Source of the DNA: Candidatus Methylomirabilota bacterium
Lineage (GTDB): Bacteria; Methylomirabilota; Methylomirabilia; Rokubacteriales; CSP1-6
Assembly: GCA_035764725.1 (NCBI GenBank)
Contig: DASTYT010000118.1
Coordinates: 1 to 64,000 of the forward strand
DNA length: 64,000 bases
Direction of reading: 5' to 3'
Shown here: in pieces, positions 7,930 through 16,082 of the stretch
Numbering within the stretch: the first letter of the stretch is position 1
Layout: the number at the start of each line of letters is the position of its first letter
Made by a program: the position numbers and the translations under genes
Notes under the pieces: model-generated
What the model saw: the letters and a program-made list of their open reading frames with translations, nothing else
What the model was told of the DNA's origin: nothing
Databases searched by the model: none

Positions 7930-8703
7930 ATGGCGATCCGGATCGAGACGCAGGGCCCGGTGACCACCGTGATCATGGACCGACCGGAGGCGCGTAACGC
8001 CGTCGACGGTCCGAGCGCGCGCGCGCTTGCCGACGCGTTCCGCGCATTCGACGCCGACCCGGAGCAGCGGGTCGCGGTGCTCTGGGGCGCCGGTGGGACG
8101 TTCTGCGCGGGCGCCGACCTCAAGGCCTTCGGCAGCGGCACCGGGCTCCGCGTCGAGCCCGACGGGGACGGGCCCATGGGCCCCACGCGCATGCTGCTGG
8201 ACAAGCCGGTGATCGCCGCGGTGTCCGGCTACGCGGTGGCGGGCGGGATCGAGCTGGCGCTCTGGTGCGATCTTCGCGTCGTCGAGGAGACGGCGACATT
8301 CGGTGTGTTCTGCCGGCGCTGGGGCGTGCCGCTGCTCGACGGGGGCACCGTGCGCCTCCCGCGGCTCATCGGGCTCAGCCGCGCGCTGGATCTGATCCTC
8401 ACCGGCCGGCCCGTGGACGCCCGGGAGGCGCTCGCCATTGGCCTCGCCAACCGCGTGGTCCCGGCCGGGAAGGCGCGCGAGGAAGCCGAGGCGCTCGCGC
8501 GCGCGCTCGCCGACCTGCCGCCACTGTGCCTGCGCAGCGACCGCCGCTCCGCGCACGAGAGCATGAGCCTCGATCTCCCGGCCGCCCTCGCGCGCGAGTA
8601 CGAGCTCGGCCGGGTCACCCGCGATTCCGGCGAGAGCCGCGCCGGCGCCCTCCGCTTCGCCGGCGGTGAGGGACGGCACGGGGCGCCCGCGCCGTCGCGC
8701 TAG
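7930..8703 (+). CDS. Enoyl-CoA hydratase/isomerase family protein
   Basis: This 257-aa crotonase-fold protein has the oxyanion-hole segments TFCAGADLKAF (about residues 57-67) and VSGYAVAGGIELALWCDLRV. The usual catalytic Glu region reads FCRRWGVPLLDGGTVRLPRLIG, so one of the two hydratase glutamates appears to be absent, as in many isomerase- or hydrolase-like members. A strong ribosome site, GGGGAGGAG, precedes the ATG. Its neighbour, the divergent acyl-CoA synthetase, suggests a shared beta-oxidation-like pathway. Confidence 0.85.
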   Translation: MAIRIETQGPVTTVIMDRPEARNAVDGPSARALADAFRAFDADPEQRVAVLWGAGGTFCAGADLKAFGSGTGLRVEPDGDGPMGPTRMLLDKPVIAAVSGYAVAGGIELALWCDLRVVEETATFGVFCRRWGVPLLDGGTVRLPRLIGLSRALDLILTGRPVDAREALAIGLANRVVPAGKAREEAEALARALADLPPLCLRSDRRSAHESMSLDLPAALAREYELGRVTRDSGESRAGALRFAGGEGRHGAPAPSR

Positions 8704-9029
8704 CCGCGCGGGTCGCCCTTCTCGACGCGCAGCTCCGCCACGAGCAGCCGGGTCACCTTGAGATCTCGGATCTCGAGGTCGTGTATGCGCGCGTGGCGCA
8801 CCCACAGGCGGCCGATGGCGAGCGCGCCCAGGGCGAGGGCCCCCAGCGCCAGCGCGCCGAAGGCGACCGCGCCGGTGGCGAGCGCGCCCGACATCTCGGC
8901 GCCGCTCGCACTGGAGCCGATGGCCTGGTGGCGGACGCGGAGCTGCCGCACCGCGCGGAGCGGTCCGGCCGGGCGTCCGGTCGGCATGGGCGGATGGGAA
9001 TGGAGCGGGCGTTCGGTGGTGGAGTCCAT
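8700..9029 (-). CDS. Small protein with Gly-Ala-Leu hydrophobic repeat
   Basis: About 109 aa. The N-terminus is Pro/His/Arg-rich and the middle is a five-residue repeat, G-A-(L/V)-A-(L/T/F/I), running for about 26 residues. It is followed by a regular polar C-terminus with repeated 'DLEIRDLKVTRLLVAELRVEKG' style strands (split here as IHDLEIRDLKVTRL and LVAELRVEKG). This looks like a small beta-solenoid or stacked hydrophobic segment near a membrane. No family is recognised. GAGAGG lies 9 nt before the ATG at 9029. It closes the leftward operon that begins with the TrpX-like binding protein and converges with the crotonase (4-bp overlap). Confidence 0.55.
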   Translation of the reverse strand: MDSTTERPLHSHPPMPTGRPAGPLRAVRQLRVRHQAIGSSASGAEMSGALATGAVAFGALALGALALGALAIGRLWVRHARIHDLEIRDLKVTRLLVAELRVEKGDPRG

Positions 9030-9042
9030 GGCGTCGTTCCTC

Positions 9043-9294
9043 TCAGGCATAGTGGGGCGCGCAGCCTTCGGGCTTGCGAATGCGCTTCGTGGACGCGGGA
9101 TACTTGCCGAGCTTCTCGGCGGGGCGGCGGGGACGCGCCACGAGCTCGCCGCCGCAGTTGGGACAGAGGCCGCCGAGCACACCATCGGCGCAGGCCCGGC
9201 AGAACGTGCACTCGAACGAGCAGATCACGGCGTCGGGCGTGCCCGGCGGCAGATCGCGATCGCAGCATTCACAGTTCGGTCGAAGCTCGAGCAT
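9043..9294 (-). CDS. DUF1272 zinc-ribbon-like protein
   Basis: This 83-aa protein begins MLELRPNCECCDRDLPP and has CSFECTFCRACA and CPNCGGEL, the cysteine arrangement of DUF1272, likely binding zinc. The C-terminus is basic (TKRIRKPEGCAPHYA). AAGGAGGAG precedes the ATG. Function is not known for the family. The longer upstream frame is non-coding: it runs antiparallel in composition to the GNAT gene and lacks the conserved motif. Confidence 0.85.
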   Translation of the reverse strand: MLELRPNCECCDRDLPPGTPDAVICSFECTFCRACADGVLGGLCPNCGGELVARPRRPAEKLGKYPASTKRIRKPEGCAPHYA

Positions 9295-9320
9295 GAGGCT
9301 CCTCCTTGCGGGGCCGGGGC

Positions 9321-9788
9321 TCAGCGCAGCGGCTTGTTGAGCTGGATGGTGTAGTCGCCGAACCCGAGACTTCGGTAGAGGCGGGCCGCGCCCTCGTTGC
9401 GGGCGAGGACACCCACCCGGAGCGTCTTCGCGCCCTTGCCGCGCGCAAAGGCCGCCGCGCGCTCCAGCAAGGCCCGGCCGAGACCGTGCCGCCGGTACGC
9501 GGGCAACACCACCAGATCCGATACGTAGGCGTAGGCCTGGCTCTCGTCCGGCTCGGGGACCACGCGGCCCAGCACGCCGACGAAGCCGACCACGGTGCCG
9601 TCCTCCTCGGCCACGAACACGCGGCCCAGCGACTCGTCGCAGCGACGGAGCATGTGGGCCAGGTATCGGTCGGCCATCTCCTCGCCCTTCGGCAGCGTCG
9701 GCTCGAGCCCGCGCTCGAAGTCCTGGAGCTCCACCACGCAGGTCCGCAGGGGCTTCCGGTCGCGCAGCGCATCGTACTCGCGGATCAT
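9321..9788 (-). CDS. GNAT-family N-acetyltransferase
   Basis: This 155-aa protein has the GNAT acetyl-CoA-binding motif VVLPAYRRHGLGRALLERAAAFA, preceded by the strand VFVAEEDGTVVGFVGV and followed by LRVGVLARNEGAARLYRSLGF. It transfers an acetyl group from acetyl-CoA to an unknown amine. The ATG at 9788 overlaps the stop of the upstream NTF2-like gene as ATGA, so the pair is translationally coupled. Confidence 0.85.
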   Translation of the reverse strand: MIREYDALRDRKPLRTCVVELQDFERGLEPTLPKGEEMADRYLAHMLRRCDESLGRVFVAEEDGTVVGFVGVLGRVVPEPDESQAYAYVSDLVVLPAYRRHGLGRALLERAAAFARGKGAKTLRVGVLARNEGAARLYRSLGFGDYTIQLNKPLR

Positions 9789-10138
9789 CGGCCGCCCTCG
9801 CGGATCTCCATCGAGGCGATCCGATCTCCGTCCAGGGCGTACACATGGTGGACCACCGTGTCCTTGAGGACGGCGCCCTGGAGATCGCGCACGACCTGGC
9901 GCACCTCCACGTCCACGCGGCCGTCGGCGGTGGGTGTGAAGCGGGAGGGCTCCACCGAGGGATCGATCAGGGTCCACTGGCGGGTCCAGTAGTCGCGCAC
10001 CGCCGCGTGGCCCCGTAGGGTGCCGCCCTCCATGCCGTTGGGCCAGATCACGTCGGGGGTCATGAGCGCGAGCGCGCCCGCGACGTCGCGCGCGTTGAAG
10101 GCGGCGTAGGCGGCGCGGAGCACCGCCTCGGTCTTCAC
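9785..10138 (-). CDS. SnoaL/NTF2-like protein
   Basis: This 117-aa protein reads as a typical SnoaL-like cone fold: VLRAAYAAFNARDVAGALALMTPDVIWPNGMEGG, then GHAAVRDYWTRQW and alternating beta strands with VVHHVYALDGDRIASMEIR. Such proteins are small isomerases, hydrolases or binding subunits, and no substrate can be assigned. The start is a GTG at 10138 whose GTGA overlaps the stop of the TrpX-like binding protein. Confidence 0.8.
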   Translation of the reverse strand: MKTEAVLRAAYAAFNARDVAGALALMTPDVIWPNGMEGGTLRGHAAVRDYWTRQWTLIDPSVEPSRFTPTADGRVDVEVRQVVRDLQGAVLKDTVVHHVYALDGDRIASMEIREGGR

Positions 10139-11118
10139 TGCACGACCTCGTCGGCGCGCGCGACGAGGGACTGCGGGAGACTCACCCCGAGGGCGCGCGC
10201 GGTCCGGGCATTGAGCACCAGCTCGAACTTCCTGACCTGCTCCACGGGCAGGTCCGCGGGCCGGGCGCCCTTGAGGATGCGGTCCACATAGACGGCAGCC
10301 AGGCGATGCGCCTCGCCGAAGCTCGGGCCATAGGTCATGAGCAGACCATGCTCGGCGTATTCCCGCGGCCCGCTGAGCGTCAGCAGGCGGTGCTTGACGC
10401 CCAGCTCTGCAAGCTGGGCCACGTTGGCCCCGAAGACCGGATCTCCCAGGATGAGGAGCGCGTCCACGTGCTGCCCGGCAACCGTCCCGAAGGCTCGATC
10501 GAACGCGTCTGGGCTGCGCGCCTCGACGATCTGGAGCCCGATCTTGAGCTTCTTCGCCGCCGCGCGGACCTCGGCGATCGCCTGCTTCTGGTACACGGTG
10601 TTGGCGGGATTCCACAGCACCCCCAGCCGGGAGGCCTTGGGCCGAAGCTCGCGCAGGAGATCGAGCTGCTTGCCGATGGTCTCGGCGGAGGCAGTGGACG
10701 TACCGGTGACGTTCGCGCCCGGCCGGGCAAAGCTTGCGACCAGCCCGGAAGCCACCGGATCGCTCACCGCGATCATCACGATGGGAATGGTCTCGGTCGC
10801 CTTCATCGCGGCCAGCGTTGCTTGGGTCACCGAGGAGGCAATCACATCGACGTGGAGCCCGACCAGCTCCGCCGCCAAAGTGGGAAGGCGATCGAACTGA
10901 CCGTCCGCGCTCCGGTACTCTATGGTCAGGTTGCGCCCTTCGGTGTAGCCGAGTCGGCGCATCTCCTGACGGAAGGCCTCCTCGCGGGAGGGGAGCGAGC
11001 CCGCGGTGAGGAAGCCCACGCGGTATACCCGGGCCGGCGTCTGCGCGGCCACGAGTGCCGCCGCCCCCGCGAGCACGACTCCCGCCAACAGCGCTGCTCC
11101 CCATCGCCGCCAGGACAT
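10135..11118 (-). CDS. ABC transporter substrate-binding protein, TrpX-like
   Basis: This 327-aa exported protein has a signal peptide (residues 1 to about 25, cleavage after AQT) and the family signature YRVGFLTAGSLPSREEAFRQEMRRLGYTEGRNLTIEYRSADGQ. It then has WNPANTVYQKQAI and a late YGPSFGEAHRLAAVYVDRILKGARPADLPVEQ. These are the hallmarks of the ABC_sub_bind (DUF534) family of periplasmic binding proteins, some of which bind aromatic amino acids. No permease or ATPase gene is adjacent, so it is an orphan binding protein or works with transporter parts elsewhere. It starts the leftward operon down to 8700. Confidence 0.88.
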   Translation of the reverse strand: MSWRRWGAALLAGVVLAGAAALVAAQTPARVYRVGFLTAGSLPSREEAFRQEMRRLGYTEGRNLTIEYRSADGQFDRLPTLAAELVGLHVDVIASSVTQATLAAMKATETIPIVMIAVSDPVASGLVASFARPGANVTGTSTASAETIGKQLDLLRELRPKASRLGVLWNPANTVYQKQAIAEVRAAAKKLKIGLQIVEARSPDAFDRAFGTVAGQHVDALLILGDPVFGANVAQLAELGVKHRLLTLSGPREYAEHGLLMTYGPSFGEAHRLAAVYVDRILKGARPADLPVEQVRKFELVLNARTARALGVSLPQSLVARADEVVQ

Positions 11119-11310
11119 GGCAGCAAAGATACCGAATCGCTAGGCAGATGGCCACGACCGTGCGATACTGACCGCGTTCTCGAAGCGACTCAGTGAGTCC
11201 GAACGGCGGTTTCCCCCGGCAAATCCCCCCGTTCTTCCGTTCACGCCGGACAGACAAGCAGCGCGGTTCCTTGCCCGGCGAGAAGCCCGCTCGATCGAGG
11301 TCGATTGCTC

Positions 11311-12582
11311 ATGTCCTTTACTGCCCTGAATCTCCACCCCACCCTGCTGCGCGCCGTCGAGGCGCTCGGCTTCATCGCGCCCACGCCCATCCAGCGCGAC
11401 GCGATTCCGCCCGTGCGCGAAGGCCGCGACGTCCTCGCCTGCGCCATGACCGGCAGCGGCAAGACCGCTGCGTTCGTTTTGCCCATCGTCGAGCGGCTCA
11501 TGGCGAAGCCGCGCGGAGTCACGCGCGCCCTCGTCATCGCGCCCACGCGCGAGCTGGCGGCCCAGATCGAGGCCGATCTGCGCGACCTCGCTCGCTTCAC
11601 GCCGGTGCGAGGCGCCGCGGTGTTCGGCGGCGTCGGCATGGGCCCTCAAGAGGCCGCGCTCCGTCGCGGGGTCGACGTCATCGTCGCCACCCCGGGCCGG
11701 CTGCTCGACCACATGCAATACCCCTACGCGCGCCTGGAGGGGCTCGAGGTCCTCGTGCTCGACGAGGCGGACCGCATGCTCGACATGGGCTTTCTCCCCG
11801 ACATCCGCCGCATCCTCGGGCGTCTGCCGCGGCAGCGCCAGACGCTGCTGTTCTCGGCGACCATGCCCGCGCCGATCGCCGCGCTCGCGCGGGAGTTCCT
11901 CCGCAACCCCCTCCCCATCAACCAGGAGCGCAAGGCCGCGCCGGCGACCGGCATCACGCACGCGGTATACCCGGTGGCGCAAGAGCTCAAGAGCGCTTTG
12001 CTCCAGGCGCTGCTGCGGCGCGACGACATGCGGAGCGTCCTCGCGTTCACGCGGACCAAGCATCGGTGCAACCGCCTCGCCGAGCAGCTCGCACGGGCCG
12101 GCATCGCGACCGAGCGCATCCACGGCAACCGAAGCCAGGGCCAGCGCACGGTGGCGCTGGACGCGTTCAAGCGCGGCAAGGCGCGGGTGCTGGTCGCCAC
12201 CGACATCGCCGCGCGCGGCATCGACATCGACGAGCTGTCGCACGTGGTGAACTTCGACGTGCCCCACGTCGCCGAGGACTACATCCACCGCGCCGGCCGG
12301 ACCGCGCGGGCGGGCGCCGTCGGTGAGGCCGTGACCTTCGTGGCCCCCGACGAGATGGGCGGCCTCCGGGCCATCGAGCGAGCCCTCGGGGCGTCCCTCC
12401 CACGGCTCACCCTGGCCGGCTTCGACTACGCAGGCCGGCCAGCCGAAAAGCTCGAAGTGCCCCTGGCGACGCGCGTGGCCGCCATCCGGGCCCGGCGGGC
12501 CGACGAGCGGGCGCGTGCCCGGGGCAACGCCTTCCGCCGGGACGCCAGCCAGCCGACCCTGGCGGGTCACCGCGGGCGGTAG
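11311..12582 (+). CDS. DEAD-box ATP-dependent RNA helicase
   Basis: 423 aa with the helicase motifs in order: Q motif (FIAPTPIQRDAIP), motif I AMTGSGKT near residue 46, PTREL, TPGR, motif II DEAD near 150, SAT in LLFSATMP near 181, RGIDI and HRAGRTAR. The C-terminal tail is short and basic, so it is most like the minimal RhlE-type enzymes. It remodels RNA in the cytoplasm, commonly for ribosome assembly or cold adaptation. The ATG at 11311 is preferred over an in-frame TTG two codons earlier. The 190-bp region upstream holds a GATACT element (11164-11169), giving a long 5' leader of about 135 nt if used. Confidence 0.92.
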   Translation: MSFTALNLHPTLLRAVEALGFIAPTPIQRDAIPPVREGRDVLACAMTGSGKTAAFVLPIVERLMAKPRGVTRALVIAPTRELAAQIEADLRDLARFTPVRGAAVFGGVGMGPQEAALRRGVDVIVATPGRLLDHMQYPYARLEGLEVLVLDEADRMLDMGFLPDIRRILGRLPRQRQTLLFSATMPAPIAALAREFLRNPLPINQERKAAPATGITHAVYPVAQELKSALLQALLRRDDMRSVLAFTRTKHRCNRLAEQLARAGIATERIHGNRSQGQRTVALDAFKRGKARVLVATDIAARGIDIDELSHVVNFDVPHVAEDYIHRAGRTARAGAVGEAVTFVAPDEMGGLRAIERALGASLPRLTLAGFDYAGRPAEKLEVPLATRVAAIRARRADERARARGNAFRRDASQPTLAGHRGR

Positions 12583-12667
12583 GCCGGTCCCCCCGGGCCT
12601 TGTAGGTCCGACCCTTTGCTTGGAGGGACAAATCAGGTAACTGCTTGAAAAGTCGGCATGTGAGCCG

Positions 12668-12683
12668 TGGCCCCGGCATTGCA
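12668..12683 (+). promoter_or_regulatory. Possible sigma54 promoter (TGGCCC-N5-TTGCA)
   Basis: TGGCCC at 12668-12673, 5 bp, then TTGCA at 12679-12683, followed by a T-rich stretch. The GG and GC core bases and spacing fit the -24/-12 consensus, with one mismatch in the -24 hexamer. The predicted start is near 12695, about 17 nt before the receiver gene's ATG and just ahead of its AGGAGGG. Confidence 0.45.
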
Positions 12684-12711
12684 GTTTCCTGGATGCAGGA
12701 GGGTAGCGACC

Positions 12712-13101
12712 ATGTCTGGCTCCGAGGCACCGTCCGGAAAACGCATTTTGGTGGTGGATGACGAGGCGCCCCTCGCCGCGCTGATGACCGACATACTCTC
12801 GGCAGATGGGTACACGGTGGACATCGCCGTCAACGGTCTGGCCGCCCTGGCCCACATCGAGCGCGGCGCCTATGACTTGATCCTGAGCGATCTGCGCATG
12901 CCGGAGCTGGACGGGCCCGGTCTTTACCGCGAGCTCGAGCGGCGGCGGCCCGAGCTGGCGCGTCGCATCGCCTTCGTGACGGGCAGCGCACAGTCTGTGG
13001 GGATGGAGCACTTCCTCGAGAAGACGGGCGCGCCCATCCTCTACAAGCCGTTCCGCATCCAGGATCTGCAGAAGCTCGTCAGCGATCTGCTCGAGCGCTA
13101 A
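12712..13101 (+). CDS. Stand-alone response-regulator receiver protein
   Basis: 129 aa consisting of a single CheY-like receiver domain. The acidic pocket is ILVVDDE (Asp16-Asp17), the phospho-acceptor Asp60 is in ILSDLRMPELDG, the Thr/Ser switch is in AFVTGSA, and the Lys near 112 is in LYKPF. No output domain follows. Its partner kinase is not in the window. AGGAGGG precedes the ATG. A candidate sigma54 promoter lies just upstream. Confidence 0.9.
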   Translation: MSGSEAPSGKRILVVDDEAPLAALMTDILSADGYTVDIAVNGLAALAHIERGAYDLILSDLRMPELDGPGLYRELERRRPELARRIAFVTGSAQSVGMEHFLEKTGAPILYKPFRIQDLQKLVSDLLER

Positions 13102-13133
13102 CGGCGCTTGGGCGCGCGTAGTACGATGCGGGC

Positions 13134-14225
13134 ATGTGCTGGGCCCGCGTCGGCATCGTGCTGATGCTCCTCGGCGCGCCCGCCGTGGCCCAGGACACCC
13201 CGATCGCCCTGCCGGCCGGCTTCCACCTCGAGGCCTTCGCGCGCGACGTCCCCGGCGCGCGCTTCATGACGCTGGACCCGAATGGCACCGTGCTCCTGTC
13301 CCAGCCGCGTCAGAGCCGCGTGGTCGCTCTGCCCGACGCCAATCGTGACGGCCGCGCCGATCGCGTGGTGACGGTGGTCGAGGGCCTGAACCGGCCGCAC
13401 GGGCTGGCCTTCAAGGACGGCGCCCTCTACGTCGCCGAGACGGGCCGCGTGCTCCGCCTCCGCTACGACCCGGCGACGCTGAAGGCGAGCGATCCCCGGC
13501 CGATCGTCCCGAGCATTCCCTCGGGCGGCGGCCACTGGACGCGCACGATCGCCTTCGCCCCGGACGGCCGGCTCTTCGTGTCCGTCGGCTCGTCGTGCAA
13601 CATCTGTAAGGAATCAGACGCGCGGCGCGCCGCCATCGTGCGCTACGAGGCCGACGGATCCGGCGAGCGGCTCTTTGCCACCGGGCTCCGCAACGCGGTG
13701 GGGATCGCGCTCCTCCCCGGCACGAGCACGCTCTGGGCCACCGTGAACGAGCGCGATTGGAAGGGCGACGATCTGCCGCCGGAGTACGTCACCGAGGTGA
13801 AGGAGGGCGGCTTCTACGGCTGGCCCGAGTGCTACGTGTCGGGTAAGAAGGTCGTGCTGGACGAGCGCGCGGGTGACCGCTGCCAGAAGGTCACGCTGCC
13901 CACCGTGGAGGTGCAGGCTCATTCCGCGCCCCTCGGCATGGCCTTCTACACGGGACAGCAGTTCCCCACCGAGTATCGCGGGAGCCTCTTCGTCGCGTAT
14001 CACGGCTCGTGGAACCGGTCGGTGCCGACGGGCTACAAGGTCGTGCGCATCCCGTTCGCGAACGGGCAGCCGTCGGGGCCGGTGACGGACTTCGCCACGG
14101 GCTGGCTCGCCGGGAACCGTCAGGTCGACGGGCGGCCGGTGGACGTGCTCGTGGGCCGGGACGGCGCCCTCTACATCTCCGACGATCACGCGGGCGCGGT
14201 GTACCGGGTGACGTACCGGCCCTAG
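13134..14225 (+). CDS. Exported PQQ-type sugar (sorbosone) dehydrogenase-like beta-propeller
   Basis: 363 aa with a short signal peptide (MCWARVGIVLMLLGAPAVA-QD) and a six-bladed quinoprotein-type beta-propeller. Conserved stretches include GLNRPHGLAF, GGGHWTRTIAFAPDGRLFVSVGSSCNICKE, LRNAVGIAL and SWNRSVPTGYKVVRI, ending LYISDDHAGAVYRV. It would oxidise sugars or aldehydes in the periplasm if it binds PQQ, and the paired Cys in CNIC is usual for this subgroup. The promoter-like TACGAT at 13122-13127 sits only 6 nt before the ATG, so the transcript may be leaderless. Confidence 0.82.
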   Translation: MCWARVGIVLMLLGAPAVAQDTPIALPAGFHLEAFARDVPGARFMTLDPNGTVLLSQPRQSRVVALPDANRDGRADRVVTVVEGLNRPHGLAFKDGALYVAETGRVLRLRYDPATLKASDPRPIVPSIPSGGGHWTRTIAFAPDGRLFVSVGSSCNICKESDARRAAIVRYEADGSGERLFATGLRNAVGIALLPGTSTLWATVNERDWKGDDLPPEYVTEVKEGGFYGWPECYVSGKKVVLDERAGDRCQKVTLPTVEVQAHSAPLGMAFYTGQQFPTEYRGSLFVAYHGSWNRSVPTGYKVVRIPFANGQPSGPVTDFATGWLAGNRQVDGRPVDVLVGRDGALYISDDHAGAVYRVTYRP

Positions 14226-14230
14226 CGCCG

Positions 14231-15247
14231 TTACTTGGGTTCGGGGGCGAGGCGGACCACCATCTTGCCGAGGTTGTCGCCGGTGAAGAGGCCCATGAAG
14301 GCCTTCACGGCGTTGTCGATCCCCTCCACCACCGTGACCTCGTGCTTGATTCGGCCGGCGCGCAGCCAGCCGCCCACCTCGGCGAGGAAGGCCGGATACT
14401 TGTCGAAGTGGTCGGAAATGATGAAGCCCTGCATGAGGACGCGGTTGCCCACCATGTTCATCATGGAGCGCGGGCCGGGCTCCGGCGTCTCCAGGTTGTA
14501 CTGCGAGATCATCCCGCAGAGGGGGATGCGCGCGAACGGATTCACCAGCCGCAGCACGGCGTCGAGCATCGCGCCGCCCACGTTCTCGAAGTAGACGTCC
14601 ACGCCCTGCGGGCAGGCGGCGCGCAGCGCCTCGAAGAGATCGGGCGCCTTCCGGTAGTTGATGGCGGCGTCGGCCCCGAGCTCCTTGGTGAGCCACGCGC
14701 ACTTCTCGTCGTTGCCCGCCGTGCCCACCACGCGGAGGCCGAGGATCTTGCCCATCTGCACCACGAGCGAGCCGGTGGCGCCCGCCGCGCCCGAGACCAC
14801 GAGGGTCTCGCCGGCCTTGGGCTTGCCGATCTCCTTCAAGCCGTACCAGCCGGTGAAGCCGGGCACGCCGAGCACGCCCAGGTAGGCCGGCAGCGGCAGC
14901 GAGCGGTCGAGCACGCTGAGCCCCTCGCCATCCGACACGAAGTACTCGCGCCAGCCCAGCATGCTCGACACGAGGTCGCCCAGCTTCAGCTTGGGATGAT
15001 TCGACTTCACCACCTGCCCCACCGCGCGCCCATCGGCGGGCTGGCCGACCTCCCAGGGCTTGGCGTACGAGCGGCGGTCGTTCATGCGGCCTCGCATGTA
15101 GGGATCGACCGACATGTAGAGGTTCTTCACCAGCACTTCGCCCGGACCCGGATCGGCCACCGAGACCTCGACGAGCTTGAAGTCGCTCGGCTGGGGCGCC
15201 CCCGAGGGCCGGGCGGCGAGCAGGATCTGGCGGCTTGCGGTCGGCAC
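14231..15247 (-). CDS. Zinc-independent NADP-dependent MDR oxidoreductase
   Basis: 338 aa of the medium-chain dehydrogenase/reductase family, leukotriene-B4-dehydrogenase/CurA branch: PGEVLVKNLYMSVDPYMRGRM near the N-terminus, then the nucleotide motif VVSGAAGATGSLVVQMGKI, and DVYFENVGGAMLDAVL. No zinc-binding cysteines are present. Such enzymes reduce the double bond of alpha,beta-unsaturated ketones or aldehydes using NADPH. It sits 10 nt downstream of an SDR and near a crotonase on the same strand, suggesting a degradation operon. Confidence 0.88.
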   Translation of the reverse strand: MPTASRQILLAARPSGAPQPSDFKLVEVSVADPGPGEVLVKNLYMSVDPYMRGRMNDRRSYAKPWEVGQPADGRAVGQVVKSNHPKLKLGDLVSSMLGWREYFVSDGEGLSVLDRSLPLPAYLGVLGVPGFTGWYGLKEIGKPKAGETLVVSGAAGATGSLVVQMGKILGLRVVGTAGNDEKCAWLTKELGADAAINYRKAPDLFEALRAACPQGVDVYFENVGGAMLDAVLRLVNPFARIPLCGMISQYNLETPEPGPRSMMNMVGNRVLMQGFIISDHFDKYPAFLAEVGGWLRAGRIKHEVTVVEGIDNAVKAFMGLFTGDNLGKMVVRLAPEPK

Positions 15248-15257
15248 CGCCCCCTCC

Positions 15258-16034
15258 CTACACCACCGCGGACATGCCGCCGTCGAAGTTGATGGCGGTG
15301 CCCGTGATGTAGGACGCGCGGTCCGAGACGAGGAAGGCGACGAGGTCGCCGAACTCCGCGGCGTGCGCCACGCGCCCCACCGGGATGCGCTTGGCCAGCT
15401 CCGTGTAGTGGCTCTCGAGATCGCCGTCCTTGGCGCGCCGGTCGATCTGCGCGCTGCGCACGAGGCCGATGCAGATCGTGTTCACGAGGATCTTGTCGGC
15501 CGCGTACTCGTGGGCGAGGGACTTGGTGAGGTTGATGCCCGCCGCCCGCGACACGCTGGTGGGCAGGGAACGCGGGGCGGGGGTCTTCCCGCCCACCGTG
15601 GTCACGTTGACGATGCGCCCGCCGCCCCGCCGCTTCATGATCGGGATGACCTGCCGGCAGAAGCGGATCGCGCCCATCACCTTCAGCTCGAAGTCCTCGT
15701 GCCAGATGTCGTCCTCGACCTTCTCGAAGGCGGCCGCCGCCGAGGTGCCGGCGTTGTTGAGCAGGATGTCGACCCCGCCCCACCTGTCCTGGGTGGCCCG
15801 CACCACGTTCTCGATGTCCGCGGCCTTGGTGGCGTCGGCGGGAATGGCCAGGAGGTCGCCCCCCGTCGCCTTGCGGATGCCGTCCGCCGCCGCCTCCAGC
15901 ACGTCCTTGCGCCGCGCGCAGATGGTCACCTTCGCGCCTTCGCGCGCCAGGCGCTCCGCCGCCGCGCGCCCCAGCCCCTCGCTGCCCCCGCTGATGATCG
16001 CGATCTTGCCGCCGAGTCCCAGATCGAGCGCCAT
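15258..16034 (-). CDS. SDR-family protein lacking the usual Tyr/Lys pair
   Basis: 258 aa with a Rossmann fold: GGSEGLG near residues 16-22, LLNNAGTS, and the C-terminal GTAINFDGGMS typical of classical SDRs. At the catalytic Y-x-x-x-K position, however, the sequence reads LPTSVSRAAG, with Thr/Ser and Arg in place of Tyr and Lys. A subgroup of SDRs with this PTSVSR pattern is familiar from genomes, but its chemistry is not established to my knowledge. It is transcribed with the MDR reductase and follows the crotonase gene. Confidence 0.85.
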   Translation of the reverse strand: MALDLGLGGKIAIISGGSEGLGRAAAERLAREGAKVTICARRKDVLEAAADGIRKATGGDLLAIPADATKAADIENVVRATQDRWGGVDILLNNAGTSAAAAFEKVEDDIWHEDFELKVMGAIRFCRQVIPIMKRRGGGRIVNVTTVGGKTPAPRSLPTSVSRAAGINLTKSLAHEYAADKILVNTICIGLVRSAQIDRRAKDGDLESHYTELAKRIPVGRVAHAAEFGDLVAFLVSDRASYITGTAINFDGGMSAVV

Positions 16035-16082
16035 GTCGCCTCCCTTGGTGGGTTTACGCGTCGCTGCTATCGTGGTCCTTCC

